64,000 nt of DNA from NCBI RefSeq assembly GCF_014336955.1, contig NZ_QRAI01000003.1:496001-560000 (forward strand). The letters are read 5' to 3'. Of this stretch, positions 12,107 through 22,797 are shown in pieces. Below the pieces are notes generated by a model, which worked only from the letters and a program-made list of their open reading frames with translations, had not been told where the DNA came from and ran no database searches. The DNA comes from Saccharophagus sp. K07 (GTDB lineage: Bacteria; Pseudomonadota; Gammaproteobacteria; Pseudomonadales; Cellvibrionaceae). Within the stretch, counting starts at the first letter, position 1, and every line of letters starts with the position of its first letter. Made by a program: the position numbers and the translations under genes.

Positions 12107-12973
12107 ATGCCACGCAGCATGACCGGATTTGCCCGTTTGGAGGCCCAATATCCCTGGGGTCATCTCATTTGCGAAATTCGCACCGTCAATCATCGCTATC
12201 TCGAACCCAGTATGCGTATGTCCGAGGCATTGCGCAGTCTTGAGCCGGTTCTGCGGGAGACATTGCGCAATCAGGTTGGCCGCGGCAAAGTCGATGTGGT
12301 ACTCGCGTTCAAACCGGATGAATCCTCGGGGTTGAGCACTGATTTTAATTACGAGCTGGCGCGCGACGTCATCAAAATGGTGGAGCAGGTTAATCAATTG
12401 ACCGCCAACCCGGCTCCCGTCAACGCTATTGAGATTCTGCGTTGGCCGGGCGTATTAAAAGCGCGCGAAATCGACCAGGAAGAACTGGAAAAAGAGGCCT
12501 TGGCGTTATTCGGCAAAACGTTGCAACAATTACTGGACAATCGCAGCCGAGAGGGAGCGGAGCTTGCGAATTTGCTTGAACAGCGGTTGCAGGCCATTGC
12601 TGAACAGGTGACCGATGTGCGCCAGCGTTTGCCGGAACTCGCCGCCCAACAACAGGAGAAATTGCGTTCGCGCCTGGACGCTCTGCAAGTCGATGTAGAT
12701 GAGGAGCGTTTGGCGCAGGAATTGGTTTATCTCGCGCAAAAAAGCGATGTCGCAGAAGAACTCGATCGTCTGGAAGCCCATATCGCAGAAGTGCGCCGCA
12801 CATTAAAACAAAACGAACCTATCGGCAGACGCTTGGACTTTCTGATGCAGGAACTCAATCGCGAAGCCAATACGCTCTCTTCCAAATCCACTTCCAGCAG
12901 CAATACCCAGTCGGCAGTCGATATAAAAGTGCTGATCGAACAAATGCGAGAGCAGGTGCAGAACATTGAGTAA
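12107..12973 (+). CDS. yicC: YicC family endoribonuclease-like protein
   Basis: The YicC family has been linked to RNA cleavage and small-RNA turnover in E. coli. This 288-residue protein has the N-terminal signature SMTGFAR, then EIRTVNHRYLEPSMRM, and the conserved C-terminal end GRRLDFLMQELNREANTLSSKS, with long helices between. ATG 12107 is chosen because GAGG lies nine bases upstream; ATG 12098 directly abuts that GAGG. E. coli YicC is 287 aa. It is located between rph and gmk, a common order. Confidence 0.92.
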   Translation: MPRSMTGFARLEAQYPWGHLICEIRTVNHRYLEPSMRMSEALRSLEPVLRETLRNQVGRGKVDVVLAFKPDESSGLSTDFNYELARDVIKMVEQVNQLTANPAPVNAIEILRWPGVLKAREIDQEELEKEALALFGKTLQQLLDNRSREGAELANLLEQRLQAIAEQVTDVRQRLPELAAQQQEKLRSRLDALQVDVDEERLAQELVYLAQKSDVAEELDRLEAHIAEVRRTLKQNEPIGRRLDFLMQELNREANTLSSKSTSSSNTQSAVDIKVLIEQMREQVQNIE

Positions 12974-12996
12974 TTCGCGAAGAACAATTTTGCAAC

Positions 12997-13026
12997 AAGG
13001 CTCCACTAGGAGCCTTTGTTATTTTC
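12997..13026 (+). terminator. Rho-independent terminator of yicC
   Basis: AAGGCTCC and GGAGCCTT form an 8-bp stem with loop ACTA, followed by TGTTATTTTC, 23 bases after the yicC stop. Confidence 0.8.
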
Positions 13027-13161
13027 GAGACAGAAAAATTCTTCTGCTTGTGAAAATGATGACGGAATTGGCAGTTGGAGATGCGGGGAAAGCGCCAATT
13101 TGTTTCAAATCAAAACCAGGAAGGGAATTTGTTTTTTACACTACCTTGAGTGCCATTTGAT

Positions 13162-13192
13162 TTGACAATTTGCGCCTAGAGGGCGGTATGAT
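13162..13192 (+). promoter_or_regulatory. Likely sigma70 promoter of the DUF4197 gene
   Basis: A perfect TTGACA (13162-13167) and TATGAT (13187-13192) lie 19 bp apart, 38 bp before the start codon. The spacing is longer than ideal, but both hexamers are near consensus and the stretch is AT-rich upstream. Confidence 0.55.
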
Positions 13193-13230
13193 GCCGCGCT
13201 TTAGCCACTGATAGTCTGTCGAAGGTATTT

Positions 13231-13941
13231 ATGCCACGGTTTCTGATGATTTTCGCAATTGCGCTTGGTTCGGTTGCGTGCAGCAATCTTAATCAGGTGT
13301 TGGATACTGGTGCTCAGGTATCCCAAGCGGTTGGTTATAGCCCTGCTCAATTAAACAGCGCGGTAAAAGAAGCGCTGCAACTCAGTGTGACACGCGCAAC
13401 AGACCAGCTGGGACAGTCTGGCGGCTACACACAAAACAATCGCTGGCGCCTAGGTTTGCCGGAATCAGTGGAGCCTGTAGTAGGCACATTGCGCCAGCTC
13501 GGTCTCGGCGGGCCGCTCGATGAAGTAGAAAAATTGATGAATCGCGGTGCGGAGTTGGCTGCTGCCGAGGCGAAATTAGTATTTCTGCAAGCAGTAAAAG
13601 ATATGCCTGTGCAGGACGCTATTGGCATTATCCGCAGTGGCGGCACAGCGGCAACGGACTATTTTCGTTCTGCAACTGAGGCCCAACTCACAGTGCGTTA
13701 CAAGTCAATTATGCAGAATCAACTGCAGCAGCTGGGTTTCTACAAACAGTATCAACAAGTGTTGAATACCTATAAAGCGATTCCCTTGGCCAATAAACCG
13801 GAATTGGATTTTGAGCAGTATGCTGTTAATCGCGGATTGGCGGCTTTGTATGGACAAATTGCGGAGGAAGAACAAAAGATCCGCGCAAATCCAGTGGAGC
13901 AAGGCAGTGCGCTCATTGCCGCGATTTTCACTAAACAATAG
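13231..13941 (+). CDS. DUF4197 lipoprotein
   Basis: The 236-residue protein has a short lipoprotein signal ending in GSVAC (Cys about 17). The rest is helical and carries DUF4197 hallmarks: ALQLSVTRATDQL, an amphipathic segment with LGLGGPLDEVEKLMNRGAE, DAIGIIRSGGTAATDYFR and a C-terminal NRGLAALYGQIAEEEQKIRANP. Function is unknown in the family; a periplasmic, membrane-anchored place is inferred from the lipobox. It stands alone between the yicC terminator and the NRPS-like gene, with a good promoter in front. Confidence 0.85.
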   Translation: MPRFLMIFAIALGSVACSNLNQVLDTGAQVSQAVGYSPAQLNSAVKEALQLSVTRATDQLGQSGGYTQNNRWRLGLPESVEPVVGTLRQLGLGGPLDEVEKLMNRGAELAAAEAKLVFLQAVKDMPVQDAIGIIRSGGTAATDYFRSATEAQLTVRYKSIMQNQLQQLGFYKQYQQVLNTYKAIPLANKPELDFEQYAVNRGLAALYGQIAEEEQKIRANPVEQGSALIAAIFTKQ

Positions 13942-14039
13942 TCAGGGACGATGAGCTGTCCACGTGCTCTACCCTGAATATCACGGATGATGGCAAAGGG
14001 TCGAGGGATCGCTGACGTCAACGTAGTAGCGGTCTCTCT

Positions 14040-16592
14040 ATGTCCTCATATACATGGAATTTGTTTGCCGCTGAGCGGGAGAGTTGTGGATTTCTCGCGT
14101 ATGTCGACCATTGGGTCGGACAGCGCGCCGCAGACCCCGCAGTCAGTTTTGCTCACGCAACCCTTACCTATGCTGAACTGGCCGTACTAACACGCCGTAT
14201 TGCTGCCGGATTGCAAAGATGTGGTGTACAGCCAGGCAGTAAAGTCGGCGTAGGGGTATCGCGTTCGGAAATGCTGGTGCCTCTGTTGCTGGCGGTCTGG
14301 TCTTTGCGCGCTGCCTATGTACCAGTGGATCCCAGCTATCCGCCGAACCGCCAATCCTACATTCTGGAAAATTCCCAGGCAGATATTCTGATCGTGGATA
14401 AACTGCGACAGGATGTAATTTTTCCTGGGTCTGTCGTAGCTCTTGATTCGTTGTTTGCAACAGATGATGTTGTTAAGCCCCTGGCCAATGTTGGTTATCA
14501 GCCAGATGATATCGCTTATATGATTTACACCTCCGGTTCTACCGGAAATCCGAAAGGTGTCGTCATTACTCAGGCCAATCTCATCAATTTTCTCCTTGGT
14601 ATGGCAGAGCAGCCTGGAATGCACAGTCGTGACAGGCTCTTAGCCGTTACCACTATCTCCTTTGATATTCATATTCTCGAGCTGTTTTTACCTTTGCTGG
14701 TCGGAGCTCATGTGATTGTGGCTTCCCGGCAGGAAGCGACCACACCGGATCTGCTGCAGCGTCTGATCGATCAGTGGAAAATTAATATTGTACAAGCCAC
14801 TCCTGCAACGTGGCGCATGCTGCTCAGTCACAATTGGCAGCCGCGACAGAAGTTGAAGATTTTGGTTGGTGGAGAGGCATTGCCAGTGGATTTGCGTCCA
14901 TTGATGCATGCGATCTCCACGGAATTATGGAATATGTATGGCCCAACCGAGACCACCGTCTGGTCTACGTGTCATCGAATTGACGAAAGCGATTCGCAGA
15001 TTTTTATCGGCAAACCTATTCGCAGGACTTCCATTTATGTAGTCGATGAAAAATCAAATCCAGTTGCTGATGGCATGGTTGGCGAATTGCTGATTGGTGG
15101 TGCAGGTGTTGCCCTAGGTTATTATCGAAATTCAGCATTGACGGACGAAAAATTTATTATCCAGCCGCAGCTGGAAAATGGGCGGATTTATCGCACAGGC
15201 GATGCCGTCATTCAGCGCGGCGACGGCGTTCTTCAGTATGTCGGACGCATCGACAACCAAATTAAAATTCGCGGATTTCGCATAGAACCCGGAGAAATTG
15301 AGCATGTGCTTGCGCGCCATCCCAAGGTGAAACAGGCTGCCGTGGTGGCTACGGAGTTAACTGCGGGGGATACCCGCATGATGGCGTTTTATCTCGGTGA
15401 TTTGGTGGAGTCATCTGAGTTATACGATTTCTGCCATAGTCATTTGCCGCGCCATATGGTACCGCACCACTTTATCTGGCTCGCTGATTTTCCAATGACG
15501 GCGAATTACAAGGTGGATCGAAAAGCATTGGTAGCCATCGGCCACCAGCGCATGAGTGAAGGAAGAAAATCATCGGATGCGCGGGACGACCTCGACCACA
15601 GCCTTTTATATGTGTGGGAAAAAGCTCTCGGCATTAACGGTATCAGCATTGACGACGATTTTTTTGCGCTCGGTGGACATTCGCTTTTGGCGCTGCAGGT
15701 CCTCACGGATATGCATAAAGCAACAGGCCTGAGTTTTTCCTCCTCCGCATTTTTTAAAACGCCAACGATACGGGCATTGCGCGATAGTCTTGGTGATAAG
15801 GCGGCCCATGCGGCCAGTGTCGTAAAACTGAATTCTGCCACTGGGGATAATCCGATATTTTGTCTCTGTGGGGTGCAAATTTATCGGGACCTCGCCCAGT
15901 GTTTTGAAGATCGGCGTCCAGTGTTTGGCGTTTTTGCCAAAAAGGAATTTACCATTATCGAATCGTCAGAAGATTTGCACTTTTCTTTTGATGCATTCGT
16001 GCAATCTTATGTGGATGCAATTAAACGCCAGGGGGGCTATTCCTCCATTACGCTAGTCGGTTTGTCCTTTGGCGGTTTGGTTGCGCTTGAGGTGGCCAAA
16101 ATATTGCTCGGTCAAGGGGTAAAAATATCCGGCGTAGTCTTGTTGGATTCCTATATTTCTTCCAGTGGTTATAGATCGATTCGCAAACTCATGACGGATT
16201 TGCGCAAACGCGTGCAGCGGGAAGGCATGGCTGCCCTGCGACAGATATTCGAGCGCAGTCTGCGGAAAATCGCCGTGAATATGGGTATAGAAGATAATTC
16301 CGTCTTCGATCTTTCCAAGGAACAAAAAGTCAGGGAAAGAGCTTACGACCGAGCGGCCATTTTGTTTGAGCGCGCCCCTCGGCACTACGATTTTGATGTT
16401 CTGCTGATAAAGGCGACCAAAACGAATTTTGGTTTTGGCTTAAAAGCCAAGCGCGATTACGATCTCAAATCCATAGTCCGCGGCCAGCTAAAAATCCGCG
16501 AGGTCGACGCTGATCACGCGAATTTGATGACAGGCAATGCAGTCATGGAGGTTTACGAATCCATTCGTGCATGTGAGCAAAAGAATGGTTGA
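14040..16592 (+). CDS. Single-module NRPS-like enzyme: adenylation, carrier, thioesterase
   Basis: This 850-residue enzyme would activate an amino acid as an adenylate, load it on a phosphopantetheine arm and release or pass it on. Adenylation motifs: A3 YTSGSTGNPKG (163-173), A4 FDIH, A5 YGPTETT (300-306), A7 GRIYRTGD, A8 from GRIDNQ, A10 NYKVDRKAL. The carrier serine is Ser548 in LGGHSL. The thioesterase has nucleophile Ser676 in GLSFGG, Asp703 and His826. There is no condensation domain. Reading the pocket residues by eye gives D-I-L-Q-V-G-M-V-W-K, close to the glycine code DILQLGLIWK (inference). The ribosome site is weak. It overlaps the acyltransferase gene by 8 bp. Confidence 0.88.
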   Translation: MSSYTWNLFAAERESCGFLAYVDHWVGQRAADPAVSFAHATLTYAELAVLTRRIAAGLQRCGVQPGSKVGVGVSRSEMLVPLLLAVWSLRAAYVPVDPSYPPNRQSYILENSQADILIVDKLRQDVIFPGSVVALDSLFATDDVVKPLANVGYQPDDIAYMIYTSGSTGNPKGVVITQANLINFLLGMAEQPGMHSRDRLLAVTTISFDIHILELFLPLLVGAHVIVASRQEATTPDLLQRLIDQWKINIVQATPATWRMLLSHNWQPRQKLKILVGGEALPVDLRPLMHAISTELWNMYGPTETTVWSTCHRIDESDSQIFIGKPIRRTSIYVVDEKSNPVADGMVGELLIGGAGVALGYYRNSALTDEKFIIQPQLENGRIYRTGDAVIQRGDGVLQYVGRIDNQIKIRGFRIEPGEIEHVLARHPKVKQAAVVATELTAGDTRMMAFYLGDLVESSELYDFCHSHLPRHMVPHHFIWLADFPMTANYKVDRKALVAIGHQRMSEGRKSSDARDDLDHSLLYVWEKALGINGISIDDDFFALGGHSLLALQVLTDMHKATGLSFSSSAFFKTPTIRALRDSLGDKAAHAASVVKLNSATGDNPIFCLCGVQIYRDLAQCFEDRRPVFGVFAKKEFTIIESSEDLHFSFDAFVQSYVDAIKRQGGYSSITLVGLSFGGLVALEVAKILLGQGVKISGVVLLDSYISSSGYRSIRKLMTDLRKRVQREGMAALRQIFERSLRKIAVNMGIEDNSVFDLSKEQKVRERAYDRAAILFERAPRHYDFDVLLIKATKTNFGFGLKAKRDYDLKSIVRGQLKIREVDADHANLMTGNAVMEVYESIRACEQKNG

Positions 16593-17745
16593 CGTAAAGG
16601 CCATCACCGAAGCGAAATCTGCGGCAGTGAATTCAGGCAAGGCCACCGTTCGAATTTACATTGGTCAATCCGGCTTCGCTGAACTTATGCCGGAGTGGCA
16701 ACAGCTGGCGGCGGCAAAAGCGGCGCATTTCCTTCATTATCCGGGCTGGTACGGAGCAGAGTTAAAAAATCGGCGCAATGATTCGCAAATCTATTTCGTT
16801 GCGTGTTACGAGGATGCGAAACTTTTTGCAATTTTGCCATTGGAGCGGACTTTTTGGCGCAAAGGCCGCATTACTGTTCCGGTATTGCAATTGTTCTATC
16901 CGAATGAAATGGGTGTTAATGACATAATATCGGACCGTCCGCTGGCGCCTTATCGCGCTACTCTTGTGCAAACGTTGCGTCGCACACTGCCCTATTTTGC
17001 TTTTATTCGTTGCCAATGCGTGTTGGAAAATGGATATGCGGTAACTTTACTTGCGGAAGATCAAAAAGCACGCCCGACACACACATCAAAGTACATTGAT
17101 TTTTCTCAGGGCTTTAATATTTTTTGGGAAAACTACAGGAGTAAGTTTCGCAAAAGCTTGCAGAAAAAAATGCGCAAAGCTGAGGAGCAAGGAGCTCTAC
17201 GTTTATGGTGCGCAACCAGGTCAGGTGAATTGCCTGAGGCATTCGAGCATTTTCTCGCAGTAGAAGACTCCGGCTGGAAAGGTGATGCAGGTACCAGCAT
17301 CAAAAAACAGCCGGACAAACTCGCTTACTATCAATATCTCTTGGATCATTACGCGCGTCACGGCTTATGTCAGATTAATATTCTGTACTGCAACGACATT
17401 CCCATTGCGGCGCAATTTGGTGTGCGTGTTGGGTCGCGGCTTTTTTTGCTGAAAATTGGTTATCGCGAAGATTTTGCAGCGGTCAGCCCAGGTTATTTGC
17501 TGTTGTATAAATTAGCAGAGCAATCAGCGGCACAGGGCTCTATCGACAGTGTCAGCTTTGTGACAGGCGTTAATTGGATCGACCGCTGGCATCCGCGCCA
17601 TATTTCCGTCGGCATTTTCTATTTGAGTAACGGCAGTTGGTACAGCGCGGCCCTGGTGTGGGCATTGGAAAAAGCAGTGCGATTGCGCGACAGCCGCAAA
17701 AAGACAGTTCCTGACGATGACAATTCTGAGGACTCAGATCCATAA
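16585..17745 (+). CDS. GNAT/FemAB-like acyltransferase (Acetyltransf_6 type)
   Basis: The 386-residue protein resembles the BioF2-like or FemAB-like branch of the GNAT fold, which moves acyl or aminoacyl groups to amines. Features: an N-terminal half-domain with HFLHYPGWYGAEL, a middle motif YRSKFRKSLQKKMRKAEEQG typical of these proteins, and a C-terminal half with IPIAAQFGVRVGSRLFLLKIGY ending in a cofactor-like segment SPGYLLLYKLAEQ. No signal peptide. ATG 16585 lies inside the end of the NRPS-like gene, implying coupled translation, so the two probably share a pathway. Donor and acceptor are unknown; a carrier-bound amino acid from the partner is one possibility. Confidence 0.7.
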   Translation: MVDVKAITEAKSAAVNSGKATVRIYIGQSGFAELMPEWQQLAAAKAAHFLHYPGWYGAELKNRRNDSQIYFVACYEDAKLFAILPLERTFWRKGRITVPVLQLFYPNEMGVNDIISDRPLAPYRATLVQTLRRTLPYFAFIRCQCVLENGYAVTLLAEDQKARPTHTSKYIDFSQGFNIFWENYRSKFRKSLQKKMRKAEEQGALRLWCATRSGELPEAFEHFLAVEDSGWKGDAGTSIKKQPDKLAYYQYLLDHYARHGLCQINILYCNDIPIAAQFGVRVGSRLFLLKIGYREDFAAVSPGYLLLYKLAEQSAAQGSIDSVSFVTGVNWIDRWHPRHISVGIFYLSNGSWYSAALVWALEKAVRLRDSRKKTVPDDDNSEDSDP

Positions 17746-17815
17746 CATCAGCGCGATTTGCGGCATGGCAGCTTGGGTGAACTTCTGACTGTTTGGGGAA
17801 AAGGACGCCGGTCCG

Positions 17816-17821
17816 TATAAT
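17816..17821 (+). promoter_or_regulatory. Possible -10 box of gmk promoter
   Basis: A perfect TATAAT lies 67 bp before the gmk start. A good -35 is not obvious (TTTGGG at 17792-17797, 18 bp away), so this rests mainly on the -10 and its place in an otherwise non-coding 143-bp gap. Confidence 0.4.
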
Positions 17822-17852
17822 CAGCGCCTTTCCGCTACACTTACTCAACTAG

Positions 17853-18506
<654 letters not shown>

Positions 18507-18662
18507 CTGACCAATTTGCGTACACTCCGTGCCCCCATCCTGAACTTTGGGCTGTGGCCAAAAGTTGGTTAAAATATGGCCGGCTCGCGTTCCCCTGGCG
18601 CACTGCGTTAAGCTATCGCATTAAGCTCCAAGCATTAAAAGCTCATACAAGCGGATCAAAAT

Positions 18663-18935
18663 ATGGCACGAATTACCGTTGAAGATTGTCTGGATCATGT
18701 AGATAACCGTTTCGAACTGGTTTTGGTAGGCAGCAAGCGCGCTCGCCAATTGGCGATTTACGGCAAAACGCCTTATGTGCCAGAGGAAAACGACAAGCCT
18801 ACTGTAATCGCTCTGCGTGAAATTGAAGAAGGTTATGTTACTGCCGCCATTCTTGACGAGCCGGAAGAGCGTCCCCCGGTTCAACAGCAACACCACCATC
18901 ATCAGGATGCATCCTTCGACGCCGGCATGGATTGA
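18663..18935 (+). CDS. rpoZ: RNA polymerase omega subunit
   Basis: Omega helps assemble RNA polymerase and contributes to the ppGpp site. The 90-residue protein has [20 protein letters not shown], the SKRARQL motif and [12 protein letters not shown]. The C-terminal tail carries a run of glutamine and histidine (QQQHHHHQ) not seen in E. coli omega. It sits 18 bp before spoT, so ppGpp synthesis and its RNA polymerase target are co-encoded. Confidence 0.96.
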   Translation: MARITVEDCLDHVDNRFELVLVGSKRARQLAIYGKTPYVPEENDKPTVIALREIEEGYVTAAILDEPEERPPVQQQHHHHQDASFDAGMD

Positions 18936-18953
18936 TTCTGTGGGAGGGCGGCT

Positions 18954-21062
18954 TTGTTAACCATAGATTCGTTAAGCCACAGACTCTCCTCCTATCTCGA
19001 ACCCGAGCAGATCAACTGCGTCAAACGCGCCTATTACTACGCGGAACAGGCCCACTACGGCCAGTTCCGCCGTAGTGGCGAACCCTATGTTACCCACCCC
19101 CTAGCTGTCGCAAACATCCTTGCCTCCATGCATATGGACCATCAGAGCCTGATGGCCGCCATGCTGCATGACGTCATTGAAGATACCGGCATTGGCAAAG
19201 AAGCCATTGGCGAGCAGTTTGGCGATGTAGTTGCCGAACTGGTGGACGGGGTGAGCAAGCTCGCCAAGATCGAATACGAATCCCAGGCAGAGAAACAGGC
19301 GAAAAACTTCCAAAAGATGGCCCTGGCCATGGCCAAAGACATCCGCGTGATCGTCGTCAAGCTGGCGGACCGTCTGCACAACATGCGCACCCTCGGTTCC
19401 ATGCCGCCGGATAAAAAGCGCCGCATCGCCAAAGAAACTCTGGAAATCTACGCCCCCATTGCCCATCGCCTGGGCATGAACGACCTGCGCATCGAATTTG
19501 AAGATCGCGGTTTTACCGCCATGTATCCGCTGCGCGCTGCGCGCCTGCAGGCGTCGTTGAAGCGCGTGCGCGGCAACCGCAAAGCATTAGTCGAAGATAT
19601 TCAGTCCGCGATAGAAGCGCGTCTGCAGCGCGAAGATATCAGCGCTCTGGTGATCGGCCGGGAAAAGCACCTGTACAGCATCTACAACAAGATGCGCACC
19701 AAGAACAAATCCTTCCACGAGATTATGGATGTCTACGCCTTCCGCATCATCGTGGAGAACGTCGATACCTGCTATCGCACCCTCGGGGCGATCCACAACC
19801 TCTACAAGCCTATGGCGGGCGAGTTCAAGGACTATATCGCCATCCCGAAAATCAACGGTTACCAGTCGCTGCACACAGTGGTGATCGGTATGCACGGGGT
19901 GCCTATTGAGGTGCAGATCCGCACCAAGGAGATGGACGAACTCGCCTCGCGCGGTGTGGCGGCGCACTGGCTGTATAAGTCAGTCAACGCGGAAGAATCG
20001 ACCGACGTGGCACAGGCGCGCATCGATCGCTGGATCAAGCGCATTCTGGAAATCCAGCAGCACACCGGCAACTCCCTGGAGTTTATCGAGAACGTCAAAA
20101 TCGACTTGTTCCGCGAAGAGGTTTATCTGTTTACTCCGAAAGGAGAGATCATCGAATTGCCCGCCGGCGCCACGCCAGTGGATTTTGCCTACGCGGTGCA
20201 CACGGCGGTGGGGAACAGCTGTGTTGCCTGCCGGATCAATGACCGCCCGGCGCCTCTGTCGCAGGTACTGCAGAGCGGTCAAAAAATCAAAATCATCACG
20301 TCGGAATCCTCTCAGCCCAACCCCAACTGGCTCAACTTCGTCGTTACTGCCAAAGCCCGCTCGGCCATCCGCCACTATCTGAAGAACCAGCGTCACATGG
20401 AGTCGGTGGAGTTGGGCAAACGCATGTTTTCGCGCGCCTTGGCCAATTTGGATCTCTCTCTCGAGCAGATCAACCAGGAGCAGATCGCCCACCTGATGGC
20501 GGTGCACAATGTGCAGTCCATGGAGGAGTTGTACGAAAGCATAGGTATGGGCCGGCGGGTCGCTATCTCCGTAGCCAAAACCTTGCGGCCTGAAGCGGAA
20601 GACCAGCAAGTTAAGGTGGCGCCGATCACTATTGAATCGTCAGACAGCCTGATGATCAGCTTCGCCCGCTGCTGCCGTCCTATTCCCGGCGATCCCATCG
20701 TCGGCCATATCAGTACCGGAAAAGGACTGGTGGTGCACCGGGAGACCTGTAAAAACGTCGCCGATTTGCGCAGCAAGCGTGAAAATATCAGCGATGTGAA
20801 CTGGTCGCTCAAGGTGGAAGGCGAGTTTTTGACGGAGCTGCGGGTGGAAGTCGAGTCCGAACGCGGCATAATTGCCAGTCTCGCCACGCGCATCGCCGAT
20901 ACCCGCACCAGTATCGAAGGTATCCAGGTGAAAGAGCGCGATGCCCAGCACAGCGTCATCACCCTGACCATCGCCGTGCGCAATCGCGTGCACTTGGCGG
21001 ACGTGATGCGCCGGGTGCGAACCATGCGGTCCGTTACCAGGGTTTCGCGGGCGAAAAACTAA
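18954..21062 (+). CDS. spoT: Bifunctional (p)ppGpp synthetase/hydrolase SpoT
   Basis: SpoT makes and degrades the alarmone (p)ppGpp. The 702-residue protein starts at TTG 18954 with a strong GGGAGG six bases upstream. Its domains are: an HD hydrolase (THPL with His48; HDVIEDT with His72-Asp73), a synthetase domain (RxKHLYSIYNKM, GYQSLHT near 300), TGS (about 386-447, YLFTPKGEI), a zinc-finger-like region with CCRPIPGD, and a C-terminal ACT domain. The HD motif is complete, so hydrolysis is expected to be active, unlike RelA. Next to rpoZ as usual. Confidence 0.96.
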   Translation: MLTIDSLSHRLSSYLEPEQINCVKRAYYYAEQAHYGQFRRSGEPYVTHPLAVANILASMHMDHQSLMAAMLHDVIEDTGIGKEAIGEQFGDVVAELVDGVSKLAKIEYESQAEKQAKNFQKMALAMAKDIRVIVVKLADRLHNMRTLGSMPPDKKRRIAKETLEIYAPIAHRLGMNDLRIEFEDRGFTAMYPLRAARLQASLKRVRGNRKALVEDIQSAIEARLQREDISALVIGREKHLYSIYNKMRTKNKSFHEIMDVYAFRIIVENVDTCYRTLGAIHNLYKPMAGEFKDYIAIPKINGYQSLHTVVIGMHGVPIEVQIRTKEMDELASRGVAAHWLYKSVNAEESTDVAQARIDRWIKRILEIQQHTGNSLEFIENVKIDLFREEVYLFTPKGEIIELPAGATPVDFAYAVHTAVGNSCVACRINDRPAPLSQVLQSGQKIKIITSESSQPNPNWLNFVVTAKARSAIRHYLKNQRHMESVELGKRMFSRALANLDLSLEQINQEQIAHLMAVHNVQSMEELYESIGMGRRVAISVAKTLRPEAEDQQVKVAPITIESSDSLMISFARCCRPIPGDPIVGHISTGKGLVVHRETCKNVADLRSKRENISDVNWSLKVEGEFLTELRVEVESERGIIASLATRIADTRTSIEGIQVKERDAQHSVITLTIAVRNRVHLADVMRRVRTMRSVTRVSRAKN

Positions 21063-21110
21063 GTCCTGTCATTCATTTTTTCTTTTTGCTGATCCAAGGG
21101 CATTTTGACC

Positions 21111-21494
21111 ATGACCAATAAAGCCGTTATCTCTACAGAACAAGCACCCGCCGCTATAGGGACCTATTCGCAAGCCATCAAAGTCAACAACACGGTTTAT
21201 CTGTCTGGCCAGATCCCGTTGGTGCCCGAAACCATGCAGCTGATCTCCGATGACTTTGCCGCCCAGGCTGAGCAGGTGTTTAAGAATCTGCAGGCGGTAT
21301 GTCGTGCGGCCAATGGCGATTTGCAGGATATCGTCAAGCTCAATATCTATCTGACCGATCTCAGCAACTTCCCCACCGTCAACGAGGTGATGGGCCGCTT
21401 TTTCACTCAGCCCTATCCGGCGCGCGCCGCAATTGGCGTGAAAGAATTGCCGAAAGGTGCTTTGGTCGAAGCTGACGGGATTATGGTGATCTGA
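21111..21494 (+). CDS. ridA: 2-iminobutanoate/2-iminopropanoate deaminase RidA
   Basis: RidA hydrolyses reactive imine intermediates released by PLP enzymes. The 127-residue protein has the family signature: [39 protein letters not shown], the segment [20 protein letters not shown], and [23 protein letters not shown] 21111 is preferred over an upstream in-frame TTG because AAGGG lies ten bases before it. It sits 48 bp after spoT, as in many relatives. Confidence 0.95.
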   Translation: MTNKAVISTEQAPAAIGTYSQAIKVNNTVYLSGQIPLVPETMQLISDDFAAQAEQVFKNLQAVCRAANGDLQDIVKLNIYLTDLSNFPTVNEVMGRFFTQPYPARAAIGVKELPKGALVEADGIMVI

Positions 21495-21518
21495 GAAAGG
21501 AAACTCGAAGGGAGCTAA

Positions 21519-21545
21519 AGAAGGAGCAGGCTACTGCTCCTTTAG
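21519..21545. terminator. Possible terminator between ridA and coaD
   Basis: AAGGAGCA and TGCTCCTT form an 8-bp stem with loop GGCTAC between the convergent stops of ridA and coaD. The plus-strand T-tract is short; on the minus strand the stem is followed by CTTTAG. Factor-independent termination is plausible but weak. Confidence 0.45.
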
Positions 21546-21568
21546 ATGTTAGATGTCTAATCCAAGGT

Positions 21569-22135
<567 letters not shown>

Positions 22136-22732
22136 TTACACGCGCCCACTAACGTTTGTCTCATATCGATAGAGCCGATAGCACACTTGGCCCGCCAGCT
22201 TCTCCCGGTGAAGCAGCCAATTGGCTGGTGCAATCAGCGCGGCATCGCGCGGAGATTCAACGTAGATCATGGCGCCGTCGCGCAACCAGCCCTCGTTGAG
22301 TTTGTTCATGACCGGTTGCCAGAAATCGCCACTGAACGGTGGGTCGAGGAACACTACATCCACTGGCTCGGGTTGCTGATCAAGAAACGCCAGCGCGCTG
22401 GTTTGCAGTACCTGGGCGTTATTGGCGCCGAGAAGTTGCGCGTTTTGGCGCAGTTGTTTGGCCGCTGCCGGATGCAGTTCCACCAAGGTGCAATGGCTGG
22501 CTCCACGCGACAGGGCTTCTAAGCCGAGAATACCGGAGCCAGCGAACAGATCGAGACAGCGCGCGCCAGGCAGTATGGGGGCCAACCAGTTGAACAGGGT
22601 TTCGCGGATGCGGTCACCGGTCGGTCGCAAACCGTCCACTACCGGGAAGCTGAAGGTTCGGCTGCGCCAGCGGCCGCCGATGATGCGCAGGCGGTGGAGC
22701 GATGCGGGTGGCTTTTTTGCGCGTGAAGTCAA
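22136..22732 (-). CDS. rsmD: 16S rRNA (guanine966-N2)-methyltransferase
   Basis: RsmD methylates G966 of 16S rRNA during small-subunit assembly. The 198-residue protein shows LRIIGGRWRSRTFSFP, GLRPTGDRIRETLFNWL, the SAM-binding CLDLFAGSGILGLEALSRGA and the N6/N2-MTase motif VFLDPPF. It is divergent from ftsY with about 65 bp between the starts, a conserved layout in gammaproteobacteria. Confidence 0.95.
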   Translation of the reverse strand: MTSRAKKPPASLHRLRIIGGRWRSRTFSFPVVDGLRPTGDRIRETLFNWLAPILPGARCLDLFAGSGILGLEALSRGASHCTLVELHPAAAKQLRQNAQLLGANNAQVLQTSALAFLDQQPEPVDVVFLDPPFSGDFWQPVMNKLNEGWLRDGAMIYVESPRDAALIAPANWLLHREKLAGQVCYRLYRYETNVSGRV

Positions 22733-22797
22733 GGTGTTCTCTTATTTCCTGGGGACAAGTGGTAGGATTACGCCATTTTGCGGAATACGTGAAGGTT

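Noticed and set aside
14040-16592. Part of a large non-ribosomal peptide gene cluster
   Set aside because: There is one adenylation domain, no condensation domain, and no other biosynthetic enzyme apart from the overlapping acyltransferase; flanking genes are housekeeping.
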